Source: Anniella stebbinsi (taxonomy: Eukaryota > Chordata > Lepidosauria > Squamata > Anniellidae). From it: 64,000 nt of DNA. The DNA is taken from positions 193,509,654 to 193,573,653 of the forward strand of contig JARDYH010000001.1 in the NCBI GenBank assembly GCA_029215795.1, given 5' to 3'. Below are positions 32,440-43,825 of the stretch, one piece after another. Positions within the stretch are counted from its first letter, which is position 1. Every line of letters begins with the position of its first letter. The notes below the pieces were generated by a model. It was not told the origin of the DNA and did no database searches. It saw nothing but the letters and a program-made list of their open reading frames with translations. Position numbers and translations under genes: made by a program.

Positions 32440-33729
32440 CAGCCTCCCCCTCCCTTTCCTGAAGGTTTAAAATAATAAAGTTTAACCTTTGTTTTCCCAC
32501 TAAAGCATTGCACCAAAGTTTGTGAAATTTTCAGCGTTTGAGCGGGCATAGGTCCTGTGCCATGTGAGCGAGTTAGAGCTTTGTAGCTCTTAAAACCAAC
32601 CCATAAATCCCATGTGAAATGCCATGAATAAACCTTTGTTTTCCCACTAAAGCATTGCACCAAAGTTTGTGAAATTTTCAGCGTTTGAGCGGGCATAGGT
32701 CCTGTGCCATGTGAGCGAGTTAGAGCTTTGTAGCTCTTAAAACCAACCCATAAATCCCATGTGAAATGCCATGAATAAACCTTTGTTTTCCCACTAAAGC
32801 ATTGCACCAAAGTTTGTGAAATTTTCAGCGTTTGAGCGGGCATAGGTCCTGTGCCATGTGAGCGAGTTAGAGCTTTGTAGCTCTTAAAACCAACCCATAA
32901 ATCCCATGTGAAATGCCATGAATAAACGTTCGTTTCCCACTACAATGTTGCACCTAGCTTCCGGAAATTTCACACACATTTGAAGTGCAGTGTTCCCTGC
33001 AATGTGCCAAAGTTTCCCGTTTGTATCTTTGAAAATAAAAAAATGGGAGGCAAAACTGTATTTTACCCCACTGCTACCCAATTTTCAACAATTCATTGCC
33101 AACACATGCCTGGAGCTAGCTGTCTGAAATTTTACACACATATCAAGGGAAGTGTTCCCTGTAATGTGCCGAAGTGTCCTGTTTGTATCTTTAAAAATAA
33201 AAACATGGGAGGCATAACTGCATTTACCCCACTACTACCCATTTTTCAAAAATTCATTGCCACACCAGGCAAGCACCCACGGTTCTGGGATTTCACACAC
33301 GTGGGTCCCAAGGTACCACCTACAATGTGGCAAAGTTTCATGTGTGTAACTTTAAAAATGACCGAGTTATAGGCATTCCATGTTATTTATTAAAAAATTA
33401 ATTGCCACAAACTGCATGCACCAATCTTTCTGAAATTTCTCACAGATACCTATCCCTAACCAGTGTACAATGTGCCCAAGTTTCATCCTTCTGTCGTTAA
33501 AAATGAAAAAGTTATAGGCGTTTTTGTAAAACAACAATACTTTGCTATGGGAAAAACGCATTTAAAATGGCGTCCGATCCGCCGATCCGATCCGATCCGG
33601 ATCGGACCTCGCCGGATCGGATCGGATCGGACGGTGTGTCGGATCGGATCGGATCGGATCGGATTTTCCGATTTTTGGGGCGGATCGGATTCGGATCGTG
33701 GATCGGATCCGATCCGATGCACACCCCTA
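32440..33729. repeat. Right long inverted arm of the hAT (R-type tip)
   Basis: Read inward from 33729 the tip is TAGGGGTGTGCATCGGATCG, followed by CCACGATCCG and GGATC arrays, then the same 147-160-bp modules as the left arm. Three copies of the 147-bp unit (GAGCTACAAAGCTC) are present near 32490-32930 against two on the left. Apart from that and the tips, the two arms look nearly identical. Confidence 0.9.
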
Positions 33730-33737
33730 CCAATTAA

Positions 33738-35215
33738 TGCTGTTAGAAGACCCAGACATCACACTAGCAACCTGCAGGACTCTAAACCCAGCTACCTATC
33801 TCCCACTAATGGACACAGCTAGCACACCAACACACGATTGTGTGACTGTGATTGGCCAAACATGGGCAGCACGGCCAGATCTGAAAGATCAGCCCCTGAA
33901 GAATCCAGATTGTATCTGGTACACTGATGGCAGCTCATTCGTTGAAGAAGGAAAGAGGAAGGCAGGATATGCAGTTGTGTCACTAGAAGAAGAGATAGAA
34001 GCAGGTGCCTTACCATTTAGAACTTCAGCACAGTTAGCTGAAGTCGTTGTTTTGACCAGAGCTCTAGAACTGGCAAAAGGGCAGACTGTCAACATCTACG
34101 TAGACTCAAAATATGCCTTTGCAATGATACAGTTGCATGCAGCATTGTATCGAGAAAAAGAGATGGTGGATTCAAAAGGCAAGCCCATAAAATAACAGCA
34201 ACTGAAATCAAGGCTAGAAAAAAGACTATGGGTAGTAGCAGACGGAAGGCCCTTTGTACCTCGATTAGAAGTAAAGGGACTAGTAGAAACGCTTCACGAG
34301 AATACCCACATGGGAGCAGAAGCTATGTACAATTCAATACACCCATACTTCTACGCCCCTAGACTGTCCAGCATTACCAGAGAAGTGGGCAAGAGATGTG
34401 TAACCTGTGCAAAGACGAATGCCAGAACAGGTCCAGTAGGGCCAGCAGGCCAGTTAGCTGTTGGAGCTGGACCCATGGAAGTGCTGCAAGTAGACTTCAC
34501 AGAAATGCCTAAGAGTGGCATGTACAGATATCTATTATTAATAATCTGCACACTGACTGGCTGGATTGAGGCCAAGCCCACCAAGACAGAGAAAGCACGC
34601 GAGGTAGTGAAATACCTGATTGAACATCACCTGCCAGTCCACGGGCTCCCACTACAGCTGAACTCAGAAGTGCACTCGTTGAGAGTGTAAGAGACAACGA
34701 GGTCTCTGAGTATAGAGTGGAGATTGCACGCAGCATTGCATCCACAGAAAAAGCTCTGAGAAAGTTGGGAAAAATAAACTGAACTACTGGAGACCTACTG
34801 ACTAGAGTTTGCTGTTGCCATAGATATTGTTAAGGATGCCAAACACTCCCAAAGAAAAGAGTAAATTGATCTCCTTTTGAGGCCGTTTACGGTAGGCCAT
34901 CTCCGTTGTGGAGAAAATATGGCAGCAGCCAAAATGTCCCGAGAGAGGTAGTCCCATGGGCAAAGCGCATTGAAGAGGTGAGAAAGCACTTAAACTGGGA
35001 AGTGCCATTACCTCTTACAGATAAAGTACATAATATCGAGCCAGGGGACTGGGTTTATGTAAAAAGGTGGAAAAAGCTGATCTCAAAAGCCTAAATAGTC
35101 AGGCCCACATCAAGTATGCTAGTCATTTCAGCTGCAATTAACTGTTTTGGTTTTAAATCCTGGACGCATCATAGCAGAGCCAAACATGCTCAACTACCAG
35201 AACAGTAGAAAGCCA
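33738..35215 (+). pseudogene. pol: Broken pol, downstream part (RNase H and integrase)
   Basis: Directly after the hAT duplication the frame resumes with LLEDPD and LNPATYLP words, then RNase H signatures: YTDGSS near 33920, an AE helix, and YVDSKYAF near 34100. A TAA at about 34193 interrupts. Integrase follows: a zinc finger region with H-x3-H (HENTH) and CVTC, the first catalytic Asp in LQVDFTEMP (about 34483-34509), then damage in the core where the second acidic residues should be. The C-terminal domain has IEPGDWVYVKRW (35038-35073) and a W-x-HHSRAKHA word near 35160-35190. Stops and frameshifts make it non-functional. Confidence 0.85.
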
Positions 35216-36640
35216 GTCCAGGAAAAGAGACTCTGAGAGTGCAGCCCAAAGAGTCTTAAGCGTCTGCCTGACCGGGAGAACAGGCAGTCTACCGCTAGGG
35301 CTTGAAGCACCCCCTGCCGTGTCACACCCTGGAAGCTGGCACCCAGCGCATGGGGTAATCAAGATTAGAGAGAGAGGAGAGCTCCAGCTCACAGGAGCTG
35401 TCACACCCGGAAGCTGACAGACTCCTCTGACGAAGAAGCCAGAAAACAGATTTCCACCTTATTGGACTATCTAAATAAACTTATAACACTGTCATAAGAG
35501 ATTGAGAGACCCAAGACCACAGAAGCAGTGTATATTTATAAGCAAAGACCAGAACAGCAGAAGGATTTTTGTTTTTGTGTACAACTTGTAGGTCCATAAG
35601 CAGTGTTACAAAGAAGTAAAAATACATGAGAGGAGGAAACAAACCAAAAATCCAAACAAAACCCGTAGTATCCAGAAGTCACAGTACACAAGTTCAAGTG
35701 TGTGTGCAGTGTCATCACGTCACACATACGAGCGCAGCTACGCTATACTCCATTCCGCGCCAAACACCGAGATACCTTAACTTGCCAAGTTTTCCTGGAG
35801 GGAACACTGAGTTTAGAGCCCATATAGATGCAGAACACTATACTGCCAAGCGGCCCATTACTTGTGCTGGGAGGAAAGTATTTGAAGTAACCTTTAGAAA
35901 GCCATATACATATTACATAGGCATCCATAAATTCACTTTTTACATGAGACGAAAATTGTGTCAAACACAAGGGGGACAATGGGGACTAGGAGAAGTCCAG
36001 TAAATATTGCACAGCACACTGTCCAAAGATGAAAGCCATAAGTGCCAACACCACCCCAGATTCACATTCCTGATGCAAAACCTAACCAGTGGAAAGAACG
36101 GTTAGGGACAATTGTAACCCAGGACACGAGCTATATTTAGCTGCAGTAGATAAAGAACACTGCAAAGTCTTCAGACAAAACTGAATGTTTTGTCTGTACA
36201 AGAGGCTACTATGTGACTATTTAGAAAAGTCCCAAGTGTCAAGAATTAAATAACGTGTACCCAAAAATTACAGACTGAATTTTATCCCCTGTAGCATCTA
36301 TATAGAATTGGAACCACACTACACGCTTAGCTGAAAAAAGGTCATTTAGAAAAGAATGCAAAATATATTCTCATGATCTATCGTTAACTATGCAAGAAGA
36401 TGTAAAACATGAAGAAATAGGAAACCAGACATAGTTAAGAATGTATCTAATTCCTGTTTTGCACTCTACACATGCTCTAAATCCTGCTAGCAGCTTTTGA
36501 GGCACAAAGAACAATGAATGACTATAGACAAGATGAATGTAACTAACAGAGATTTTTCTTTTTTTTCTGTAACCTTATGCTTTTTAAATATAGAAAAGAA
36601 CCATAAAAATAAATAAAATAGAAATTATTGATTATATATG
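35216..36640 (+). pseudogene. Env-position sequence, mostly unrecognisable
   Basis: This is where env would lie. The longest frame (35626-36003) has several cysteines and could be a surface-subunit remnant, but I recognise no receptor-binding, furin-site or transmembrane-subunit motif. A GTCACACC(C)TGGAAGCTG word is repeated near 35324 and 35401. The region is too short for a full env and is probably deleted and decayed. Confidence 0.35.
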
Positions 36641-36646
36641 ATTCTT

Positions 36647-36657
36647 AAAGAGGGGAA
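36647..36657 (+). promoter_or_regulatory. Polypurine tract
   Basis: AAAGAGGGGAA lies immediately before the 3' LTR, the expected position for the plus-strand primer. Confidence 0.85.
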
Positions 36658-37156
36658 TGTGGCATGAAGGGTTAAATTTTGAATTAATGTTAGCTGCTGC
36701 AAGGCTTGTTTTTTTTTAATCTTAGGAATGTTTACTGTAGCCTTGAAGCCCTGTAGAAGTGCTGTTATCTATGCCTATAGCAGACTCCCTCCTTAGCAAA
36801 AGCTGTGTGAAGTCAGACAGCCTTGTTATCTCTGTTTCACTTTTAATGAATGTAGAATTGTTCTGAATGCTTGCTTGTGCTTCTGTAACTACGCTTGCAA
36901 CAGAGGCGTTATTTTCCTTCCCCTATTCCTTAGTTGTAAGAAGCTTCTAAACACGTACGTCACTAGAGAGGGGTGGATCCTTTTCATACCAAAGAAATAA
37001 AAACCTTTGCTTAATTTTGTTAGGGGCGGTTCCTCTGAATTTTAGCCATGAGGCATCAGGGAGCCGACTCAGCGCTGATTTTTCTCAATTAATAAAATTG
37101 AGTTGGACCCTCCTCCTTGCTATCTGAGTGTGATTTTTAAGTAATTCCAGGTAACA
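36658..37156 (+). repeat. 3' LTR
   Basis: 499 bp with TG...CA ends. I found one substitution relative to the 5' LTR (near 37065). It is followed by ATAC, the 3' copy of the target duplication. Confidence 0.95.
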
Positions 37157-37160
37157 ATAC

Positions 37161-37965
37161 TTTATTTGAAAGTAGATCCCAATGTTCAAAAGGCATCTCA
37201 TGCTGTTAGGGGAGCTGGGGTGGAGAAGGGAATCCAAAATTAGCAATGCAAACCTATGCATATCTAATCAGAATTAAGTACAGTAAGTTCAGTGGGACTT
37301 ACTTCCAAGTAAACAAGCAAAAGAATCCGTGAAATGATATAGAGCATCAAAGTTGGGGGGAGGTGGAGTTTCGTTAAACTATTTCTCTTCAAATTACTAG
37401 GTTAGGTTCACAAATACTTGGCTAAATCACTATTTCTCTCTGGCCCTAGAGTCTGCCTGTGATAAAGATTTGGGTAAGGAAAGTTATGGGAATGCATCTT
37501 TGGCCAGATCTACACCAAGCAAGATATGACTCTTTGAAAAACCTTTTGAAAACTGTCTATGAAGTGTGTCCTGGGCCCCAACAGTTGTCACTATGGTTTT
37601 AAAGTAGTAGTGTAGATCCTGCCTTTGATGGTTGAACAAAGCTGGAGTGGCTTTTCATATGGCAGCACCTGATTATGCCTTAGCTCTATAGTATGCTGGA
37701 AAGAGGGGTCGGACTGCTGTTTAAAAGATGTGGTGGCATCTGAGCCTGCGTGGGAGCCATGGCACCTTCCCAGGGACACTTCCACTGCCACCTCAGTTGC
37801 AGTGGAAAAGCACTCCACACATGCTCAGAGGCACAGTGGTTTATGCTGATATTAGATGTTGCAGGACTCTGTTTGTGGCGAGAACTTGCTTGTGGCAAGG
37901 GAGGAAAGTTGTCAAAAAGGAATCTTCGCCTTCATTAAAGATGGGCTAACCAGTAGTGAACAAAA
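37161..37965. other. Unassigned sequence
   Basis: Flank of the retrovirus. No gene or named repeat. Confidence 0.4.
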
Positions 37966-38078
37966 GGTAGATCTCCAGATGTTTTGGACTTTAACTCCCA
38001 GAAGCCCCTGCCAGCAAGGCCAATGGTCAAAAATACTGGGAGCTGAAGTCCAAAACATCTGGAAATAGACTTTCTACC
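37966..38078. mobile_element. Palindromic MITE, CCAGATGTTTTGGACT type
   Basis: Left CCAGATGTTTTGGACTTTAA faces right AAGTCCAAAACATCTGG in inverted orientation over about 110 bp. Confidence 0.75.
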
Positions 38079-38163
38079 CAGCCCTGTTCTAACTGTACAG
38101 AATACTGGCGAGAGAGGCAGAGACGGGCTGCAGTTGGTCAGGCACTTTACACATCCCATTAAC

Positions 38164-41019
38164 TAGGGGTGTGCATCGGATCGGATCCGATCCACGATCC
38201 GAATCCGATCCGACCCAAAATCGGGAAAATCCGATCCGATCCGATCCGATCCGGACAACCTCCGATCCGATCCGATCCGATCCGATGAGGTCCGATCCGG
38301 ATCGGACGCCATTTTGAATGCTTTTTCCCATAGCCAAGTATTGTTTTACAAAAACGCCTATAACTTTTTCATTTTTAAAGATAGAAGGATGAAACTTGGG
38401 CACATTGTAGACTGGTTAGGGGTAGTTATCTGTGAGAAATTTCAGAAAGATTGGTGCATGCATTTTGTGGCAATTAATTTTTTAATAAATACCCAGGAAT
38501 GCCTATAACTTTGTCATTTTTAAAGTTACACACATGAAACTTTGCCACATTGTAGGGGGTACCTTGGGACCTATGTGTGTGAAATTTCAGAAACGTAGGT
38601 GCTTGTCTTGTGTGGCAATTAATTTTTAGAAAAATGGGTAGTAGTGGGGTAAATACAGTTACGCCTCCCATTTTTTTATTTTTGAAGATACAAACAGGAA
38701 ACTTGGGCACATTACAGGTACCACTTGCCTTGATATGTGTGTGAAATTTCAGAAACATTGGAGCTTTCCTTGTGTGGCAATTAATTTTTGAAACAATGAG
38801 GAAAGAAACACCTATAACTTTGTCATTTTTAAAGTTACACACATGAAACTTTGCCACATTGTAGGTGGTACCTTGGGACCCATGTGTGTGAAATTTCGGA
38901 AACGTAGGTGCTTGCCTTGTGTGGCAATTAATTTTTTAATAAATACCCAGGAATGCCTATAACTTTGTCATTTTTAAAGTTACACACATGAAACTTTGCC
39001 ACATTGTAGGCGGTACCTTGGGACCTATGTGTGTGAAATTTCGGAAACGTAGGTGCTTGCCTTGTGTGGCAATTAATTTTAGAAAAATGGGTAGTGGTGG
39101 GGTAAATACAGTTACGCCTCCCACTTTTTTATTTTTGAAGATACAAACAGGAAACATGGGCACATTACAGGTACCACTTGGCTTGATATGTGTGTAAAAT
39201 TTCAGACAGCTGGGTCCAGGCATGTGGTGGCAAGGTATTTTTGAAACAATGAGGAAAGAAACGCCTATAACTTTTTTATTTTAAAAGTTAGAAGTCTGAA
39301 CATTGCTCACTTTGTAGATGGGTTAGGGGTAGATATGTGTCAGAAATTTCAGAATGATAGGTCCAGGCATTTGATGGCTATGGAATTTTTAAATTACATG
39401 TTTCAAAAAAATTTCTACAGAGGCCAGGTCTTCCCCTCCCGCTTCCCGCGAAGAAAAGGAAACACTCTCTCGTCTCGATCCCTTTGATCCTTGGTAGTAT
39501 CCATTACAGGGCTCGTGTCTGCTTGAGTACAAAGTGAAAGCAGACACGAGCCCTGTAATGGATACTACCAAGGATCAAAGGGATCGAGACCAGAGTGATC
39601 CTTCCTTGCACGCATGGCTGCAAAACTCAGCTAGGCTCAGCCGTTCTGCTTGAAAAGTGAAAGGAGGAAAGGAAACACGAGCCCTGTAATGGATACTACT
39701 AGCAACTTCAAAGGGATCGAGACGAGAGAGTGTTTCCTTTTCTTCGCGGGAAGCGGGAGGGGAAGACCTGGCCTCTGTAGAAATTTTTTTGAAACATGTA
39801 ATTTAAAAATTCCATAGCCATCAAATGCCTGGACCTATCATTCTGAAATTTCTGACACATATCTACCCCTAACCCATCTACAAAGTGAGCAATGTTCAGA
39901 CTTCTAACTTTTAAAATAAAAAAGTTATAGGCGTTTCTTTCCTCATTGTTTCAAAAATACCTTGCCACCACATGCCTGGACCCAGCTGTCTGAAATTTTA
40001 CACACATATCAAGCCAAGTGGTACCTGTAATGTGCCCATGTTTCCTGTTTGTATCTTCAAAAATAAAAAAGTGGGAGGCGTAACTGTATTTACCCCACCA
40101 CTACCCATTTTTCTAAAATTAATTGCCACACAAGGCAAGCACCTACGTTTCCGAAATTTCACACACATAGGTCCCAAGGTACCGCCTACAATGTGGCAAA
40201 GTTTCATGTGTGTAACTTTAAAAATGACAAAGTTATAGGCATTCCTGGGTATTTATTAAAAAATTAATTGCCACACAAGGCAAGCACCTACGTTTCCGAA
40301 ATTTCACACACATGGGTCCCAAGGTACCACCTACAATGTGGCAAAGTTTCATGTGTGTAACTTTAAAAATGACAAAGTTATAGGTGTTTCTTTCCTCATT
40401 GTTTCAAAAATTAATTGCCACACAAGGAAAGCTCCAATGTTTCTGAAATTTCACACACATATCAAGGCAAGTGGTACCTGTAATGTGCCCAAGTTTCCTG
40501 TTTGTATCTTCAAAAATAAAAAAATGGGAGGCGTAACTGTATTTACCCCACTACTACCCATTTTTCTAAAAATTAATTGCCACACAAGACAAGCACCTAC
40601 GTTTCTGAAATTTCACACACATAGGTCCCAAGGTACCCCCTACAATGTGGCAAAGTTTCATGTGTGTAACTTTAAAAATGACAAAGTTATAGGCATTCCT
40701 GGGTATTTATTAAAAAATTAATTGCCACAAAATGCATGCACCAATCTTTCTGAAATTTCTCACAGATAACTACCCCTAACCAGTCTACAATGTGCCCAAG
40801 TTTCATCCTTCTATCTTTAAAAATGAAAAAGTTATAGGCGTTTTTGTAAAACAATACTTGGCTATGGGAAAAAGCATTCAAAATGGCGTCCGATCCGGAT
40901 CGGACATCTGGTCCGATCCGATCCGACCAGCCTCCGATCCGATCCGATCCGATCCGACCCCCCAGGTCCGATTCCGATCCGCTATCCGATCCGATCCGGG
41001 GGGTCAGTGCACATCCCTA
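38164..41019. mobile_element. Palindromic (foldback) non-autonomous hAT relative, 2.9 kb
   Basis: It is flanked by a perfect 8-bp duplication CCATTAAC (38156-38163 and 41020-41027). The left tip is TAGGGGTGTGCATCGGATCG (R type) and the right tip, read inward, is TAGGGATGTGCACTGACCCC (L type), as in the 12-kb hAT. Arms of about 1.3 kb (38164-39490 and 39707-41019) are inverted copies of each other built of seven modules spaced 147-160 bp. The centre (39491-39706) carries a second inverted pair, AGGGCTCGTGTCTGCTT / AAGCAGACACGAGCCC. There is no transposase. Open frames in the arms are identical on both strands because of the inversion and are not genes. Confidence 0.92.
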
Positions 41020-41027
41020 CCATTAAC

Positions 41028-41729
41028 GGCATCAGAGCAAATAAAGCATTGTTAATTATAAGCTGGTGAGAAACTAATACTCTTAAATGTTACTTTGGAA
41101 GAAGGGGGTCCCAGAAGGAAGAGTAACTAGTAGCCTGTTTTGTTCTGTTTTGTTTTGTTTTTGAGGGGTGGGTGGGTAAAAAAATTTATGACCTAGTGGA
41201 CTAATACATTTTATGACCTTGAATTCTTCAAAATGTTCATCTGCACAGCGAAATGGCTAGAGCTGGGTGAATTATTTATTACAAACGACTTATTCAATGA
41301 ATTTTGACTGGTTAAATGCATTGGCAAACCTCATTATTTAATGTCTTCAGACGACATATCTGTGAAATAACATTTATGAAGTTCTTCCAGTACCAATCCT
41401 AAACCTCCTAATAGAAGTAGTAGTAGTTAAATACAATAAAGGACTTCCTGGAACCTGTCGAGCAAGTCTGAATGTGTGTATGTGTGTGTGTGTGGAGTGA
41501 GCAAGGGATTTTGTCTCCCTCTCCCCAATAAAGATTTCAGTTTCAACTTTCAGTTTCAGGAGCAGGAGATAAAGAGCTCCTGTCCACCCGTCCTTCCTGT
41601 AACCTGCTGGGAACAGTGGCCGTGAGTGGGTCCCTCCCCTCCCTCCAATTCTGTGTGGGAATGGATAGGCTGAGTATGAAGATTTTAAAAAATAATAATT
41701 TCAGTGAAATTTCAGTGATTAAGATGAGG
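41028..41729. other. Unassigned sequence
   Basis: AT-rich, with a TTTTGTTCTGTTTTG run near 41137-41162 and a short GT tract near 41475. No gene. Confidence 0.4.
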
Positions 41730-41737
41730 ATGATTGG

Positions 41738-43192
41738 TAGGGTGACCAGATAAAATCCAGGTCAGGGCTCATGTAACTTTAACAGTTGTAGAGAAAAGGA
41801 ATTTCAGCCAATGTCATTTGTATGCAATTAGTTCCTGGTGAAATTCCCTCTTCATCACAACAGTTAAAGTTTCAGGGGCCCTGCCTTCTTTTGTATATGG
41901 ACACTCTAGTATAGTGCATGCTAGGGGTGTGCACTGGATCGGGTCCGATCCACGATCCGGATCTGTTCCAGGGGAAATTGGATACAATTATCCGATTTCA
42001 GATCACCCTGCTGGATCATTTGATCCAATTCAATCTGATCCGGAAAGGACCCAATCCAGATCGGAATGGATCAGCGGATGGGTGGGCGCCCGCTGATGGA
42101 AGCGGACAGCGGGGGGGGGGGCTTCCCTGGCGGGGCTGTCCGCTTCCATCGGCGGGCACCAGCGGGCGCCCGCCGATGGAAGCATACAGCCCGGCCAGGT
42201 GAGGATCGTGGGGGGAGGAGGGAGGGGGCCCCACTTACCTTCTGGGGACATCTGCTGTTGGCCGCTACTGCGAGCAGGCTTCACGGCCTGCCCCTAGGTA
42301 GTGCACCAGGTGATGTCATCACCTGGCACGCTACTCAGGAGCAGGCCGTGAAGCCTGCTTGCAGTAGCTGCCAGCGGCAGAGGGGAGCGGATGTCCCCGA
42401 AAGGTAAGCGGGGGGGAGGTGGGAGGGGGTCCATGGCCCGCTTACTTTCCGGGGCCATCCGCTCCCCTCCGCCGCTGGCCGCTACTGCGAGCAGGCTTCA
42501 CGGCCTGCTCCTGAGTAGCGTGCCAGGTGATGACATCACCTGGTGCACTACCTAGGGGCAGGCCGTGAAGCCTGCTCGCAGTAGCGACCAGCGGCGAAGA
42601 AGAGTGGACGGCCCCGGCAGGTAAGCAGGGGGAGGGGGAGGGGCTTACCCCCCGGGGCCATCCGCTACCATCCGCTGGCGCCCGTAGGCGCCAGCAGATG
42701 GAAGCAGATGGTCCTGGGTGGTAGGGAGCGCGTGGGAGGGGGCTTACCTGCCGGGGCTGTCCACAGCAGACGGCCCCGGGAGGTAAGACCCGCGAGGGGG
42801 AGGAGGGAGTTAGACCCCTCCTCACCCACCCGCCACCATTTTTTCCCCATAGACCTGCATTGGGGGAAAGCTTTCTTTCCCCCAATGCAAGTCTATGGGC
42901 AAAACAAAAATGGCGGCCGATCCAAAAATCGGATGTCCGATTTTTGGATTGGGATCGGGTCCGATCTGATCCGAGGGACCTCTGATTTTGTCCTGAATGA
43001 TCCTGGGCAATTTCGGAAGTCCTGATCCGGGTCCCAATCTGATCTGGGGGGTGCATGCACCTTTCACTGTTGTGATGAAGAGGGAATTTCACCAGGAACG
43101 AATTGCATACAAATGACACTGGCTGAAATTCCCTTTTCTCTACAACTGTTAAAGTTACATGAGCCCTGACCTGGATTTTATCTGGTCAGCCT
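41738..43192. mobile_element. GTGACC-family MITE split by another hAT-like element
   Basis: The halves 41738-41921 and 43059-43192 align with the intact MITE at 3185-3504. The flanking duplication is ATGATTGG at 41730-41737 and 43193-43200, with the last base of the element ambiguous. The inner element at 41922-43050 came later. Confidence 0.85.
41922..43050. mobile_element. Non-autonomous hAT-like element, GATCGG-tip family, right tip lost
   Basis: It starts TAGGGGTGTGCACTGGATCG. GTGCATGC flanks it at 41914-41921 and 43051-43058. The right end stops at ATCTGGGGG, without the expected GTGCACACCCCTA, so about a dozen terminal bases are missing. The GC-rich interior has two copies of a large palindrome around GATGTCATCACCTGG (near 42310) and GATGACATCACCTGG (near 42530), and the CATAGAC(T/C)TGCATTG inverted pair at 42846-42899. 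Non-coding. Confidence 0.85.
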
Positions 43193-43200
43193 ATGATTGG

Positions 43201-43825
43201 TCTCCTTACAACCTATCCAGCAAGCACCTCAGCCTTGTGAGGATCTACCAGTAGCAGGATCTACCAGTGGCAAAACTGTGACAAACACTCTCAGTGTCTA
43301 TGGGTATACAAGCGTATGCATGTAGTCACAGTTCCAAGGTGTACCATGTTGCAAATAGGGCAGTGAGCAACACCAGACCCTGTGACAACACACCCATCCT
43401 GTGCACATTAGCTGAATGTGTGAAGTCCCAGACAAACACCTCTGAAAACTGCATTAATCACAGAGGAATCACCAGGACACTAAAGCTAGGGAGGCAGATG
43501 AAATGAATTTGTGAACTCACCCTCATTCTGCAACCATTTGAAAAGCAATAGGTAGACCTTAAATTTATTGCCTTTGAAAGAAACAGGCTCAAAAGTGTCT
43601 GTGTTGCTTTGAGAACTAGGATTTAAGAAACCAAGGAAGCTCTACGGGGGCTGGTATTCCCCCCCCCTTCAGTTTCTAATGTTGATTACCTTATGTTGTA
43701 AGATCTAGTCCTATGAAATTTTAAGCAGGTGAACACGTCATAGAGAAAGAAACAAGGAGAGATAGATTAACAGAAATATTTTATAGAAAGTATAAGCAGA
43801 AGAACTATGTAAAGATGGCCTGTTT
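43201..43825. other. Unassigned sequence
   Basis: No gene. A GATCTACCAGT word is directly repeated near 43242 and 43259. Confidence 0.4.

Larger units (their letters stand above)
21636..33729 (-). mobile_element. Autonomous-type hAT transposon, 12.1 kb, inserted in the retrovirus
   Basis: It begins TAGGGATGTGCACTGACC and ends GATGCACACCCCTA, and is flanked by a perfect 8-bp duplication CCAATTAA at 21628-21635 and 33730-33737. The order is left arm (21636-22790), AT-rich spacer, tandem splice-flanked modules (23080-26950), minisatellites (27200-28440), a 135-bp duplication (28446-28727), the transposase gene on the minus strand (29314-31857) with its promoter region, and the right arm (32440-33729). 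The two arms are inverted copies of one another. The transposase is uninterrupted. It is unusually long for a hAT transposon. The insertion is younger than the retrovirus, whose LTRs differ at one visible position, so the element was recently mobile and may still be. Confidence 0.93.
16780..37156 (+). mobile_element. Gammaretrovirus-like endogenous retrovirus, tRNA-His primed, split by a hAT transposon
   Basis: Two 499-bp LTRs (16780-17278 and 36658-37156) bound the element, and ATAC is duplicated at 16776-16779 and 37157-37160. A tRNA-His primer site follows the 5' LTR and a polypurine tract precedes the 3' LTR. Between them lie decayed gag, pol and env-position sequence in the usual order, except for one displaced reverse-transcriptase piece at 18490-18665. 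Capsid, RNase H and integrase motifs are of gammaretroviral type. The total span of 20.4 kb includes a 12.1-kb hAT insertion with its 8-bp duplication; without it the provirus would be about 8.3 kb. Every gene is broken, so it cannot encode a virus. Nearly identical LTRs with a wrecked interior suggest it was copied as a defective genome with help from another element. Confidence 0.93.

Noticed and set aside
35626..36003. Intact env protein
   Set aside because: Only 125 codons, no surface or transmembrane subunit motifs recognised, and surrounded by stops; treated as remnant.
38474..40721. Mirror-image open frames of 60-130 codons in the palindromic element
   Set aside because: The same peptides appear on opposite strands because the DNA is an inverted repeat. 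They are non-coding arm sequence, also found in the arms of the 12-kb hAT.
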